The position numbers and the translations under genes are program-made. Shown here in pieces: positions 1 through 5,171 of a stretch of DNA of 6,536 bases. Within the stretch, counting starts at the first letter, position 1. The number at the start of each line of letters is the position of its first letter. Origin of the DNA: Chitinophagaceae bacterium. Its GTDB lineage: Bacteria; Bacteroidota; Bacteroidia; Chitinophagales; Chitinophagaceae. Below the pieces are notes generated by a model. That model saw nothing but the letters and a program-made list of their open reading frames with translations. It was not told the DNA's origin and did no database searches. Location of the stretch: contig JADLEN010000306.1 in NCBI GenBank assembly GCA_020846105.1, forward strand, positions 1 to 6,536. Direction: 5' to 3'.

Positions 1-303
1 GATTTTATAGGTACGTTTTGGTATTTCAAGAAATTTCCCACCATCAACCGCACCTATGGCGATGGCTATGCGGGCTGGAGCACCTATGCCCCATTTGATA
101 AAATAATAGTGACGGCTGGCGCACCTTACATACCCGATGCCCTACTGGCACAGCTAAAGCCCGGTGGCATAATGGTGATACCTGTGGGCAACGATGCTGG
201 CCAAAAAATGATGCTGGTGCGCAAAGAAATAGACACAAAAATAGTGATGGAAGAGGTAGGCGATTTCGACTTTGTGCCTATGCTTGAGGGCAAAAACCCA
301 TAG
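1..303 (+). CDS. pcm: Protein-L-isoaspartate O-methyltransferase, C-terminal part (cut by window edge)
   Basis: Only the last 100 codons are inside the window, and the reading frame is open from base 1. The enzyme uses S-adenosylmethionine to methylate abnormal L-isoaspartyl residues in damaged cytoplasmic proteins, which starts their repair. Seen in the sequence: a YGDGYAGW stretch (about residues 20-27 of the fragment), then FDKIIVTAGAPYIPDALL and LKPGGIMVIPVG. These match the second half of the methyltransferase fold in the PCMT family, including its typical 'VTAGAP..IP..L' loop. The protein ends with FVPMLEGKNP and a TAG stop. The family is usually about 210-220 residues, so roughly half is missing to the left. 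The downstream dGTPase gene follows after 39 bases on the same strand, which suggests one transcript. The stop codon lies inside a perfect 18-bp palindrome. Confidence 0.9.
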   Translation, partial: DFIGTFWYFKKFPTINRTYGDGYAGWSTYAPFDKIIVTAGAPYIPDALLAQLKPGGIMVIPVGNDAGQKMMLVRKEIDTKIVMEEVGDFDFVPMLEGKNP

Positions 304-315
304 CAGCTGCTATGG
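298..315. repeat. Perfect 18-bp palindrome over the pcm stop codon
   Basis: CCATAGCAGCTGCTATGG equals its own reverse complement over all 18 bases. It starts in the last pcm codons, includes the TAG stop at 301-303 and ends 27 bases before the dgt start. As RNA it could form only a tight hairpin, because there is no separate loop, and no T-run follows, so it is not a normal terminator. A dimeric-protein binding site or a transcript-processing hairpin is possible, but neither is shown. Confidence 0.6.
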
Positions 316-342
316 CAATAATATTAAACACAGAGCAATAAT

Positions 343-1449
343 ATGAGTATGGAAAAGATGAGCTGGCAGCGCCTCTATAGCCCTAGGCGCACGGGCGAGG
401 TAGCCAATAAAACACGCAACCCAGACCAAGCCCGCAACTCGTACATGCGCGACTACGATAGGATTATCTTTTCATCGGCCTTCCGCAGGTTGCAAAACAA
501 GACGCAGGTTTTTCCGCTGCCCGGCCCAGTGTTTGTGCACAATAGGCTTACACATAGCTTGGAGGTAGCATCGGTAGGGCGCTCGCTAGGGCGTATGGTA
601 GGCGAGCAGATAGCGGCCAAGTATGCCGATAGCGGCGACGACTTTAAAGAATTTTATAGATACGAGCTGGCTTATGTAGTGGCATCGGCATGCCTAGCAC
701 ACGACATAGGCAACCCGCCCTTTGGGCATTCTGGCGAAGATGCTATTCGGGAATATTTCTCTACACTACCCACAGCCGTAGCCCAGCGGCTAGCCAAAGA
801 ACTAACACCAAATGAGCTACTAGATTTTACAAAATTTGAAGGCAATAGCAATGCACTGCGCACGCTTACCAATAACTATGGCGAGCAAGAGCCGGGCGGC
901 TATAGGCTTACCTATACCACCATTGCTTCTATTGTCAAATATCCGTGTAGCTCGCAGCAGGGCTTTGTAAAAGGCATGGGTATTGGGCGCAAAAAGTCGG
1001 GCTACTTTGCCTCGGAGCAAGATACCTATACCCAAATAGCAGCAGAGCTAGGCATACCTATGCTGGCCCAAGATGTGTATGCGCGGCACCCATTTGTGTA
1101 CCTGGTAGAGGCCGCCGATGATATATGCTACCGAGTAATAGACCTGGAAGATGCGCATAGGCTAGGCATTGTGAGCTACGAAAAAATATGTGCCCTGCTG
1201 TTGCCGTTTTTCGAGAATACCAACGAGTACAATGCCAAGGATAAGATACTAGAAAAGCTTGGCAATATAAAAGACCCAAACCTCAAAGTACAGTTTATCC
1301 GTGCCAACTGGATAGGGCTGATGGTGAGCAAGCTAGCCCAGCTATTTGTGGCCAACGAAGATGCCTTGCTAGCGGGCAGGCTAGACAAAGATTTGCTGTC
1401 GCTACTACCCGAGGCGCAGCTGCAATTGATTGCCGATATCAACCAATAG
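343..1449 (+). CDS. dgt: Deoxyguanosinetriphosphate triphosphohydrolase (dGTPase), HD domain; ends early at an in-frame TAG
   Basis: This gives 368 codons of an HD-superfamily dNTP triphosphohydrolase, a cytoplasmic enzyme that splits dGTP (or other dNTPs) into deoxynucleoside and tripolyphosphate. Seen: the N-terminal RDYDRIIFSSAFRRLQNKTQV block (about residues 36-56), NRLTHSLEV with metal-ligand His71, ACLAHDIGNPPFGHSGE with His120-Asp121, and EAADDICYRVIDLEDA with Asp259/Asp260. These are the metal-binding motifs of the family in the usual order. The frame meets TAG at 1447-1449, but clear family sequence continues in the same frame to 1743. Joined, the product would be about 466 residues, a normal family length. 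The truncated form keeps every HD ligand but loses about 97 C-terminal residues. I use the ATG at 343; ATGs at 349 and 358 are also possible and no clear ribosome binding site decides. Confidence 0.88.
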   Translation: MSMEKMSWQRLYSPRRTGEVANKTRNPDQARNSYMRDYDRIIFSSAFRRLQNKTQVFPLPGPVFVHNRLTHSLEVASVGRSLGRMVGEQIAAKYADSGDDFKEFYRYELAYVVASACLAHDIGNPPFGHSGEDAIREYFSTLPTAVAQRLAKELTPNELLDFTKFEGNSNALRTLTNNYGEQEPGGYRLTYTTIASIVKYPCSSQQGFVKGMGIGRKKSGYFASEQDTYTQIAAELGIPMLAQDVYARHPFVYLVEAADDICYRVIDLEDAHRLGIVSYEKICALLLPFFENTNEYNAKDKILEKLGNIKDPNLKVQFIRANWIGLMVSKLAQLFVANEDALLAGRLDKDLLSLLPEAQLQLIADINQ

Positions 1450-1743
1450 TCCTACAGCAATATTTACAACCACAAGGCAGTGGTGGAGATAGAGTTGAGC
1501 GGCTTCCATATCATTGGTAGCTTGCTGCAAGCCTTTGTGCATGCGGTATTGCAGCCGCAAGAGGCCAAGTCGGAGAAGCTGCTGCTACTAGTGCCTAGCC
1601 AGTTTCCGATAAGCCACGAAGCAGGGCATAGCCTGTACCGCAACCTACAATCGGTAGTAGATTTTATAGCCGGCATGACCGACCTTTTTGCCATAGACCT
1701 TTACCAAAAAATATCAGGAATAAATATTACCAAACTGGGCTAA
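1450..1743 (+). pseudogene. dgt: C-terminal part of dGTPase, in frame after the amber codon
   Basis: Directly after the TAG at 1447-1449 the same frame reads SYSNIYNHKAVVEIELSGFH and goes on for 97 codons to a TAA at 1741-1743. The 'IYN...VVEIELSG..IIG.LL..F' pattern is typical of the helical C-terminal region of Bacteroidota dGTPases, so this is the tail of the upstream gene and not a separate gene. The first possible internal start is a GTG at 1480, with no visible ribosome binding site. There is no frameshift: one base change at 1447 (for example CAG to TAG) would explain the break. It could be a true nonsense mutation, a sequence error or a readthrough site. queA begins 14 bases after the TAA. 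Confidence 0.75.
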
Positions 1744-1757
1744 TAGCTGCACGAAAA

Positions 1758-2969
1758 ATGACCAACCCCAAAGATCTTAAAATAGAAGACTATAGCTACC
1801 TGCTACCCGATGAGCGTATAGCCCAATACCCACAGCCAGAAAGAGATAGCGCCAAATTTTTGCTATACGAAAAGGGTGCGCTAAAAGAAGATGTGTATCG
1901 CAACATTGCAAGTCACATACCTGAGCATGCAATGGTGGTTTTCAACCAAACAAAAGTGGTGCAGGTGCGGCTTTTGTTTAAGAAAAGCACGGGCGCTAGC
2001 ATTGAGGTTTTTTGTCTGGAGCCCGATGCCCGCTATTCCGATATACAAACCGCTATTACCCAGCAGGGCGAGGTGTATTGGCAATGCCTAGTGGGTGGTG
2101 CCAATAAATGGAAAGATGGGGCAGCCATACACCTACACGAAGATGGGCTAGCGGTAAGTGCTACAATAATAGAAAAAAGAGAAGGGGTTTTCTTAATAAA
2201 AATAGCTTGGGATAAGCCCAATACATCTTTTGCAGAAGTGCTGCAAATAGCAGGCAAAGTACCCTTGCCACCCTATATGCAACGGCATATGCAAGAAGAA
2301 GATAAGGAGCGCTACCAAACCATCTATGCCCAAGAAGAGGGTAGCGTGGCGGCGCCCACAGCGGGCTTGCATTTCACCCCATATATTTTCGAGCAGTTTG
2401 CTGCTAGGGGCATACAGCCTGCTTTTATTACACTACATGTAGGTGCTGGCACCTTCAAACAAGTAAAAACAACGCACATAGGCGACCACGAAATGCATGC
2501 CGAATGGCTAGATATAAGCCTCGACTTTTTGAAACAGTTGGCAGCCAAACTTGGCAATGTAATAGCGGTAGGCACTACCTCTATGCGCAGCCTCGAAAGC
2601 CTTTATTGGCTGGGCGTGAAACTACAATACAAGTTGCCAATAGATTGGAGTGGCAATGCTGTAGGCCAATGGGATGCTTATGAACTTGAAGCCACTACAG
2701 GCGCTGCTACTGCTATCCAAAATGTAATAAGCTACCTAGAGCAGCAAGGGCTGAAACAACTAGTGACCCGCACGCAAATAATGATAGCGCCAGGCTACAA
2801 GCCCCAAATAGTAAATGCTTTGGTTACCAATTTTCATCAGCCCAACTCTACTTTGCTATTGCTTATTGCAGCTCTCATGGGCAACGATTGGCGCAAGATG
2901 TACGACTATGCTTTGGCCAATAACTTCAGGTTTTTGAGCTATGGCGATGGCTGTTTTATTAAATATTAA
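1758..2969 (+). CDS. queA: S-adenosylmethionine:tRNA ribosyltransferase-isomerase
   Basis: QueA transfers and isomerises the ribose of S-adenosylmethionine onto the preQ1 base at the wobble position of GUN-anticodon tRNAs, making epoxyqueuosine, the next-to-last step of queuosine synthesis. Seen: an N-terminal 'YLLPDERIAQYPQPERDSAKFLLY'-type block (described in part: LP.ERIAQ.P..ERDSAK, about residues 15-33), SVAAPTAGLHFT at 196-207, LHVGAGTFKQVKT after it, HEMHAEW, VGTTSMRSLES, and LVTNFHQPNSTLLLLIAAL near the end. All are hallmark QueA motifs. At 403 residues it is longer than the roughly 350-residue E. coli form; I recall long forms as common in Bacteroidota. The ATG at 1758 places the conserved LP.ERIAQ block close to the N-terminus, as expected. 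It lies 14 bases after dgt and is probably cotranscribed. The gene looks intact. Confidence 0.95.
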   Translation: MTNPKDLKIEDYSYLLPDERIAQYPQPERDSAKFLLYEKGALKEDVYRNIASHIPEHAMVVFNQTKVVQVRLLFKKSTGASIEVFCLEPDARYSDIQTAITQQGEVYWQCLVGGANKWKDGAAIHLHEDGLAVSATIIEKREGVFLIKIAWDKPNTSFAEVLQIAGKVPLPPYMQRHMQEEDKERYQTIYAQEEGSVAAPTAGLHFTPYIFEQFAARGIQPAFITLHVGAGTFKQVKTTHIGDHEMHAEWLDISLDFLKQLAAKLGNVIAVGTTSMRSLESLYWLGVKLQYKLPIDWSGNAVGQWDAYELEATTGAATAIQNVISYLEQQGLKQLVTRTQIMIAPGYKPQIVNALVTNFHQPNSTLLLLIAALMGNDWRKMYDYALANNFRFLSYGDGCFIKY

Positions 2970-2974
2970 GGCAC

Positions 2975-3009
2975 AAAAAAAAGCCCCTGCAAAGAATTAC
3001 AGGAGCCTT
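2975..3009 (-). terminator. Rho-independent terminator of the small secreted-protein gene
   Basis: Read on the minus strand, arms 3009-3000 and 2989-2980 form a 10-bp stem around a 10-base loop, followed by a run of eight T (2982-2975) that partly shares the stem base. Two of the pairs are G-U in minus-strand RNA but would be A-C mismatches in plus-strand RNA, and no T-run follows on the plus side. The hairpin therefore works for the leftward gene, which stops 20 bases upstream, and not for queA. Confidence 0.8.
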
Positions 3010-3028
3010 ACCTTTAAACTAAAACAAA

Positions 3029-3268
3029 CTATTTTTTATTCTCTTTATATCTTTTGTCGGCAGTACCATCTTTTTTAAGATGCTTAGTTGGCGCTGCTTT
3101 TGCGTTTTTATTCTCTTTGTAGCGCATATCTGGTGTGCCGTCACTTTTCAGTTTGCCACCAGCTGGCTTTTCGGTTTTGGTTTCTTTCTTGGTCTTGCCT
3201 TGTGCTAGTGTATCCACGCCTGCAAAACTGAATAAAATAAAAGCGAGGACAACGAGTAACTTTTGCAT
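3029..3268 (-). CDS. Small secreted lysine-rich protein with two copies of a DGT..RYKENK repeat
   Basis: This is a 79-residue protein of unknown function. It starts with MQKLLVVLAFILFSFAG, a clear Sec signal peptide, with probable cleavage around TLA|QG (after residue 22). The mature part is about 57 residues, very rich in Lys, and carries two copies of the 15-residue repeat LK(S/K)DGT(P/A)D(M/K)RYKENK at about residues 40-54 and 64-78, identical at 12 of 15 positions; the second ends one residue before the stop. I chose the ATG at 3268; an in-frame TTG at 3274 would add two residues. From memory, similar 'KKDGTPDxRYK' peptides occur in other Bacteroidota, but I cannot name the family. It has its own terminator and is divergent from the nucleotidyltransferase gene, so it is probably transcribed alone. 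Confidence 0.82.
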   Translation of the reverse strand: MQKLLVVLAFILFSFAGVDTLAQGKTKKETKTEKPAGGKLKSDGTPDMRYKENKNAKAAPTKHLKKDGTADKRYKENKK

Positions 3269-3289
3269 TTGCAAGATGATTTTGAATTG

Positions 3290-3321
3290 CTAAGGTAAAT
3301 AACAAATAGAACTTTTGAAAA
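3290..3321 (-). promoter_or_regulatory. Possible promoter of the small secreted-protein gene
   Basis: On the minus strand, TACCTTAG at 3297-3290 differs by one base from the Bacteroidota -7 consensus TAnnTTTG. A TTTT tetramer (3321-3318) lies 20 bases upstream, where TTTG would be expected. Transcription would begin some 15 bases before the ATG at 3268. Both elements are imperfect, so this is a weak call supported mainly by position. Confidence 0.33.
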
Positions 3322-3353
3322 GCTTCGCTGTTAAAATTTAGCTTACTTACCTT
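3292..3353. repeat. Inverted repeat AAGGTAARTAA in the divergent spacer
   Basis: AAGGTAAATAA at 3292-3302 and TTACTTACCTT at 3343-3353 are reverse complements at 10 of 11 positions, separated by 40 bases. Each arm overlaps the candidate -7 element of one of the two divergent genes. The symmetry may simply reflect two promoters facing away from each other, or a shared regulator site. Confidence 0.45.
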
Positions 3354-3355
3354 TG
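3324..3355 (+). promoter_or_regulatory. Probable Bacteroidota-type promoter of the nucleotidyltransferase gene
   Basis: TACCTTTG at 3348-3355 is an exact match to the Bacteroidota -7 element TAnnTTTG. Twenty bases upstream lies TTCG (3324-3327), a three-of-four match to the -33 element TTTG, at the normal spacing. The predicted transcription start, around 3360-3364, leaves a leader of about 30 bases before the TTG start at 3394. Confidence 0.45.
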
Positions 3356-3393
3356 ATTTTCTTTTTGGTACAATAATAAAAAACAATACACTT

Positions 3394-4107
3394 TTGAAAG
3401 CAATGATTTTTGCCGCAGGGCTAGGCACTAGGCTCCGACCGTTTACCGATAAGCACCCCAAAGCATTGGCACTTGTGAACAGAAAATCTTTGCTGGCGCA
3501 CAATATTCTTTACCTACAATCTTTTGGTATAAACGAAGTTGTGGTAAATGTGCATCATTTTGCCGAACAAATAGAACAACACCTCTTGGAGAACAAGGGT
3601 TTTGGCAGTACGGTACACATCTCAGACGAGCGCAACGAGGTGTTAGAAACAGGTGGTGGACTGCTCAAAGCAGCACACTTTTTTGCCCACCAAAGCTTTG
3701 TAGTGATGAACGTAGATATGCTCACCAACCTAGACCTCAATAGGCTTATAATAGCGCACCACAAAAGTGAGGCATTGGCTACTTTGGCAGTAATGCAACG
3801 CAACTCTTCTAGGCAATTGCTTTTTGACAAGGACATGCAGCTATGTGGCTGGCGAAACAAAACCACCAACGAAACAAAAGTAGCTAGAGCAATAGCTGGC
3901 ACTGCCGAATATGCTTTTAGCGGCATACAAATATTACACAGCAACATCTTCGACCACATAAGCCAGCGAGGCAAGTTTTCTATTATAGATGCCTACCTAG
4001 CTATGGCCCAAAACCAAGCTATTAAAGGCTATGACCATACTGGCGACTTGATACTAGACGTAGGCAAGCCCGAAAGTTTACTGTTGGCCGAACAATTATT
4101 TTCTTAA
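3394..4107 (+). CDS. Sugar-1-phosphate nucleotidyltransferase (NTP_transferase family), MurU-like
   Basis: This 237-residue cytoplasmic enzyme should join a nucleoside triphosphate and a sugar-1-phosphate to make an NDP-sugar for envelope synthesis or wall recycling. Seen: MKAMIFAAGLGTRLRPFTDK with the GLGTRLRP nucleotide-binding loop at residues 9-16, PKAL with Lys23, a central VVMNVDM with Asp108 (metal ligand), and a C-terminal GDLILDVGKPESL with Asp222 (second metal ligand). Length and architecture fit short single-domain forms such as N-acetylmuramate-1-phosphate uridylyltransferase (MurU) or mannose-1-phosphate guanylyltransferase; the substrate cannot be read from the sequence. I start it at the TTG at 3394 because this gives the canonical 'MKAMIFAAG' opening, whereas the first ATG (3403) would remove the first three residues of strand 1. 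A lipoprotein gene follows after 21 bases. Confidence 0.88.
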   Translation: MKAMIFAAGLGTRLRPFTDKHPKALALVNRKSLLAHNILYLQSFGINEVVVNVHHFAEQIEQHLLENKGFGSTVHISDERNEVLETGGGLLKAAHFFAHQSFVVMNVDMLTNLDLNRLIIAHHKSEALATLAVMQRNSSRQLLFDKDMQLCGWRNKTTNETKVARAIAGTAEYAFSGIQILHSNIFDHISQRGKFSIIDAYLAMAQNQAIKGYDHTGDLILDVGKPESLLLAEQLFS

Positions 4108-4128
4108 ACAAACATCAATCCTCGCTTC

Positions 4129-4512
4129 ATGAAAGCAACATTCTTTCTTTCCTTTTTTACCCTACTATTTTTTGTTTCTTGCAATGACGATGCCAAAACT
4201 ATAGACAAAAATGCAGTAGTCTACACCGGAGATTTTGCAGGTAGCCCATTAGTGCTTTCTTTGGTGCACCTTGCCGATAGCAACGTAAAAGGCACTAGCA
4301 AGCACAAAGGCCAAAACAGCGACCTCAGTGGCAGGCTCACTGCCTCGCCAAAAGGCTATGTGTACAAGCTCCGAGAGTTAGGTACTAGCCGCTTCGAAGG
4401 TACTTTCGATTTAGAGTTGGATACTGCCCTAAATATAGTTTTTGGCTCTTGGCAGCAGGCCGATACTACAGGGGGCAAAGAGGTTGTGATTTTTACTTTG
4501 CTACCCCAATAA
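4129..4512 (+). CDS. Small putative lipoprotein, function unknown
   Basis: This is a 127-residue protein with a charged start (MKAT), a hydrophobic stretch (FFLSFFTLLFFVS) and a lipobox-like FVSC, giving lipidation at Cys18 and export by the Sec/Lsp route. The residues after the Cys are N-D-D; acidic residues here resemble the surface-export signal described for Bacteroidota lipoproteins, so the protein may sit on the outer face of the outer membrane (inference). The mature part has alternating hydrophobic strands, Gly-rich turns such as VYTGDFAG and SRFEGTFDLELD, and an IVFGSWQ segment, which suggests a small beta-sheet domain. I recognise no family. It follows the nucleotidyltransferase gene by 21 bases, probably in one transcript, and its 3' end overlaps the opposing gene by 12 bases. 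Confidence 0.8.
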   Translation: MKATFFLSFFTLLFFVSCNDDAKTIDKNAVVYTGDFAGSPLVLSLVHLADSNVKGTSKHKGQNSDLSGRLTASPKGYVYKLRELGTSRFEGTFDLELDTALNIVFGSWQQADTTGGKEVVIFTLLPQ

Positions 4513-5121
4513 CTCTTCCCACTCGCCAGCGCCAGCACGTATCAGCTCGGGCTCGCCAGAGGTGCAGTCTATCACGGTAGAGCGTGCCACACTACCTATG
4601 CCGCTATGCACTACTATATCTACTTGCTTGGTGTAGTATTCTTGTATCAGTTCTGGGTCGGTGTAGTAGCCAGGGTCTAGGTCCATGGGTAGCGACACAC
4701 TCATTATAGGGTTGCCCAGTGCCTTTATTATTGTTTGGGTTATAATATGGTCGGGCACGCGGATACCCACTGTATCTTTCTTGGTTTTCAAAGCCTTGGG
4801 CACCTCCTTGCTAGCATTCAGCACAAAGGTATATGGCCCTGGCAGCGCACGTTTCAGTATCCGGAATATAGGGGTAGGTATCGGTTTCGAGAAATTGCTC
4901 AGCTGGCTAAGGTCGGCACACACAAACGATAGCTGCGCCTTTTTAGGGTCTATCCCTTTTATACGGCAGATACGCTCTATAGCCGCCGTGTTGTATATGT
5001 CGCAGCCCAGCCCATAAATAGTATCGGTAGGGTACACTATTACCCCGCCATTGCGTAGGCAGTCTACTACTGTTTTTATATTGCGCTCTTGCGGATTGTC
5101 TGGGTGGATATGTACTAACAT
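4501..5121 (-). CDS. Sua5/YciO/YrdC/YwlC family protein, YciO-type (annotated family-wide as threonylcarbamoyl-AMP synthase)
   Basis: This is a 206-residue cytoplasmic protein. TsaC/Sua5 relatives make L-threonylcarbamoyl-AMP from threonine, bicarbonate and ATP for the t6A modification of ANN-decoding tRNAs. Seen: an opening VHIHPDNPQERNI that closely resembles E. coli YciO ('IHPDNPQQR'), GGVIVYPTDTIYGLGCDI at 25-42, ERICRIKGIDPKKAQLSFVC at about 49-68, ALPGPYTFVLNASKEVPK, TVGIRVPDH, PIMSVSLPM, and a C-terminal RSTVIDCT...ELIRAGAGE. TsaC enzymes usually have a KR..K.PL loop and a S.SAN motif; here these read KGIDPKKAQL and SVSL, which points to the YciO branch, whose activity is less certain. 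No C-terminal Sua5 domain is present. The ATG at 5121 gives the expected start. It ends with TAG inside the last codons of the convergent lipoprotein gene. Confidence 0.9.
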   Translation of the reverse strand: MLVHIHPDNPQERNIKTVVDCLRNGGVIVYPTDTIYGLGCDIYNTAAIERICRIKGIDPKKAQLSFVCADLSQLSNFSKPIPTPIFRILKRALPGPYTFVLNASKEVPKALKTKKDTVGIRVPDHIITQTIIKALGNPIMSVSLPMDLDPGYYTDPELIQEYYTKQVDIVVHSGIGSVARSTVIDCTSGEPELIRAGAGEWEELLG

Positions 5122-5171
5122 AGTATGAAGATGAGTATAAAATTATACTTTCGTGGCGGCAATACCAATTT
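5122..5171. promoter_or_regulatory. Divergent 50-base spacer with weak promoter-like elements on both strands
   Basis: The spacer separates the leftward YciO-type gene from the rightward glycosyltransferase gene. Plus strand: TACTTTCG at 5146-5153 differs by one base from TAnnTTTG, but no TTTG-like -33 lies at the right distance. Minus strand: TAATTTTA at 5145-5138 differs by one base, with ATTG (5169-5166) 20 bases upstream. The two candidate -7 elements abut. Both calls are weak and rest on position. Confidence 0.3.

Noticed and set aside
1447..1449. Genome-wide recoding of TAG as a sense codon
   Set aside because: TAG ends pcm, the small secreted-protein gene and the YciO-type gene at family-appropriate points, and no internal TAG occurs in queA, the nucleotidyltransferase or the glycosyltransferase.
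3141..3503. 120-codon minus-strand open frame across the divergent spacer
   Set aside because: It overlaps the small secreted-protein gene in another frame and runs antisense to the start of the nucleotidyltransferase, with no family signal.
3555..3974. 139-codon minus-strand open frame inside the nucleotidyltransferase
   Set aside because: It is fully antisense to a gene with clear catalytic motifs, and its Cys/Leu/Ser-rich composition is that of a reverse-strand shadow.
4685..5017. 110-codon plus-strand open frame antisense to the YciO-type gene
   Set aside because: The minus-strand protein matches its family from end to end; the plus frame has no recognisable features.
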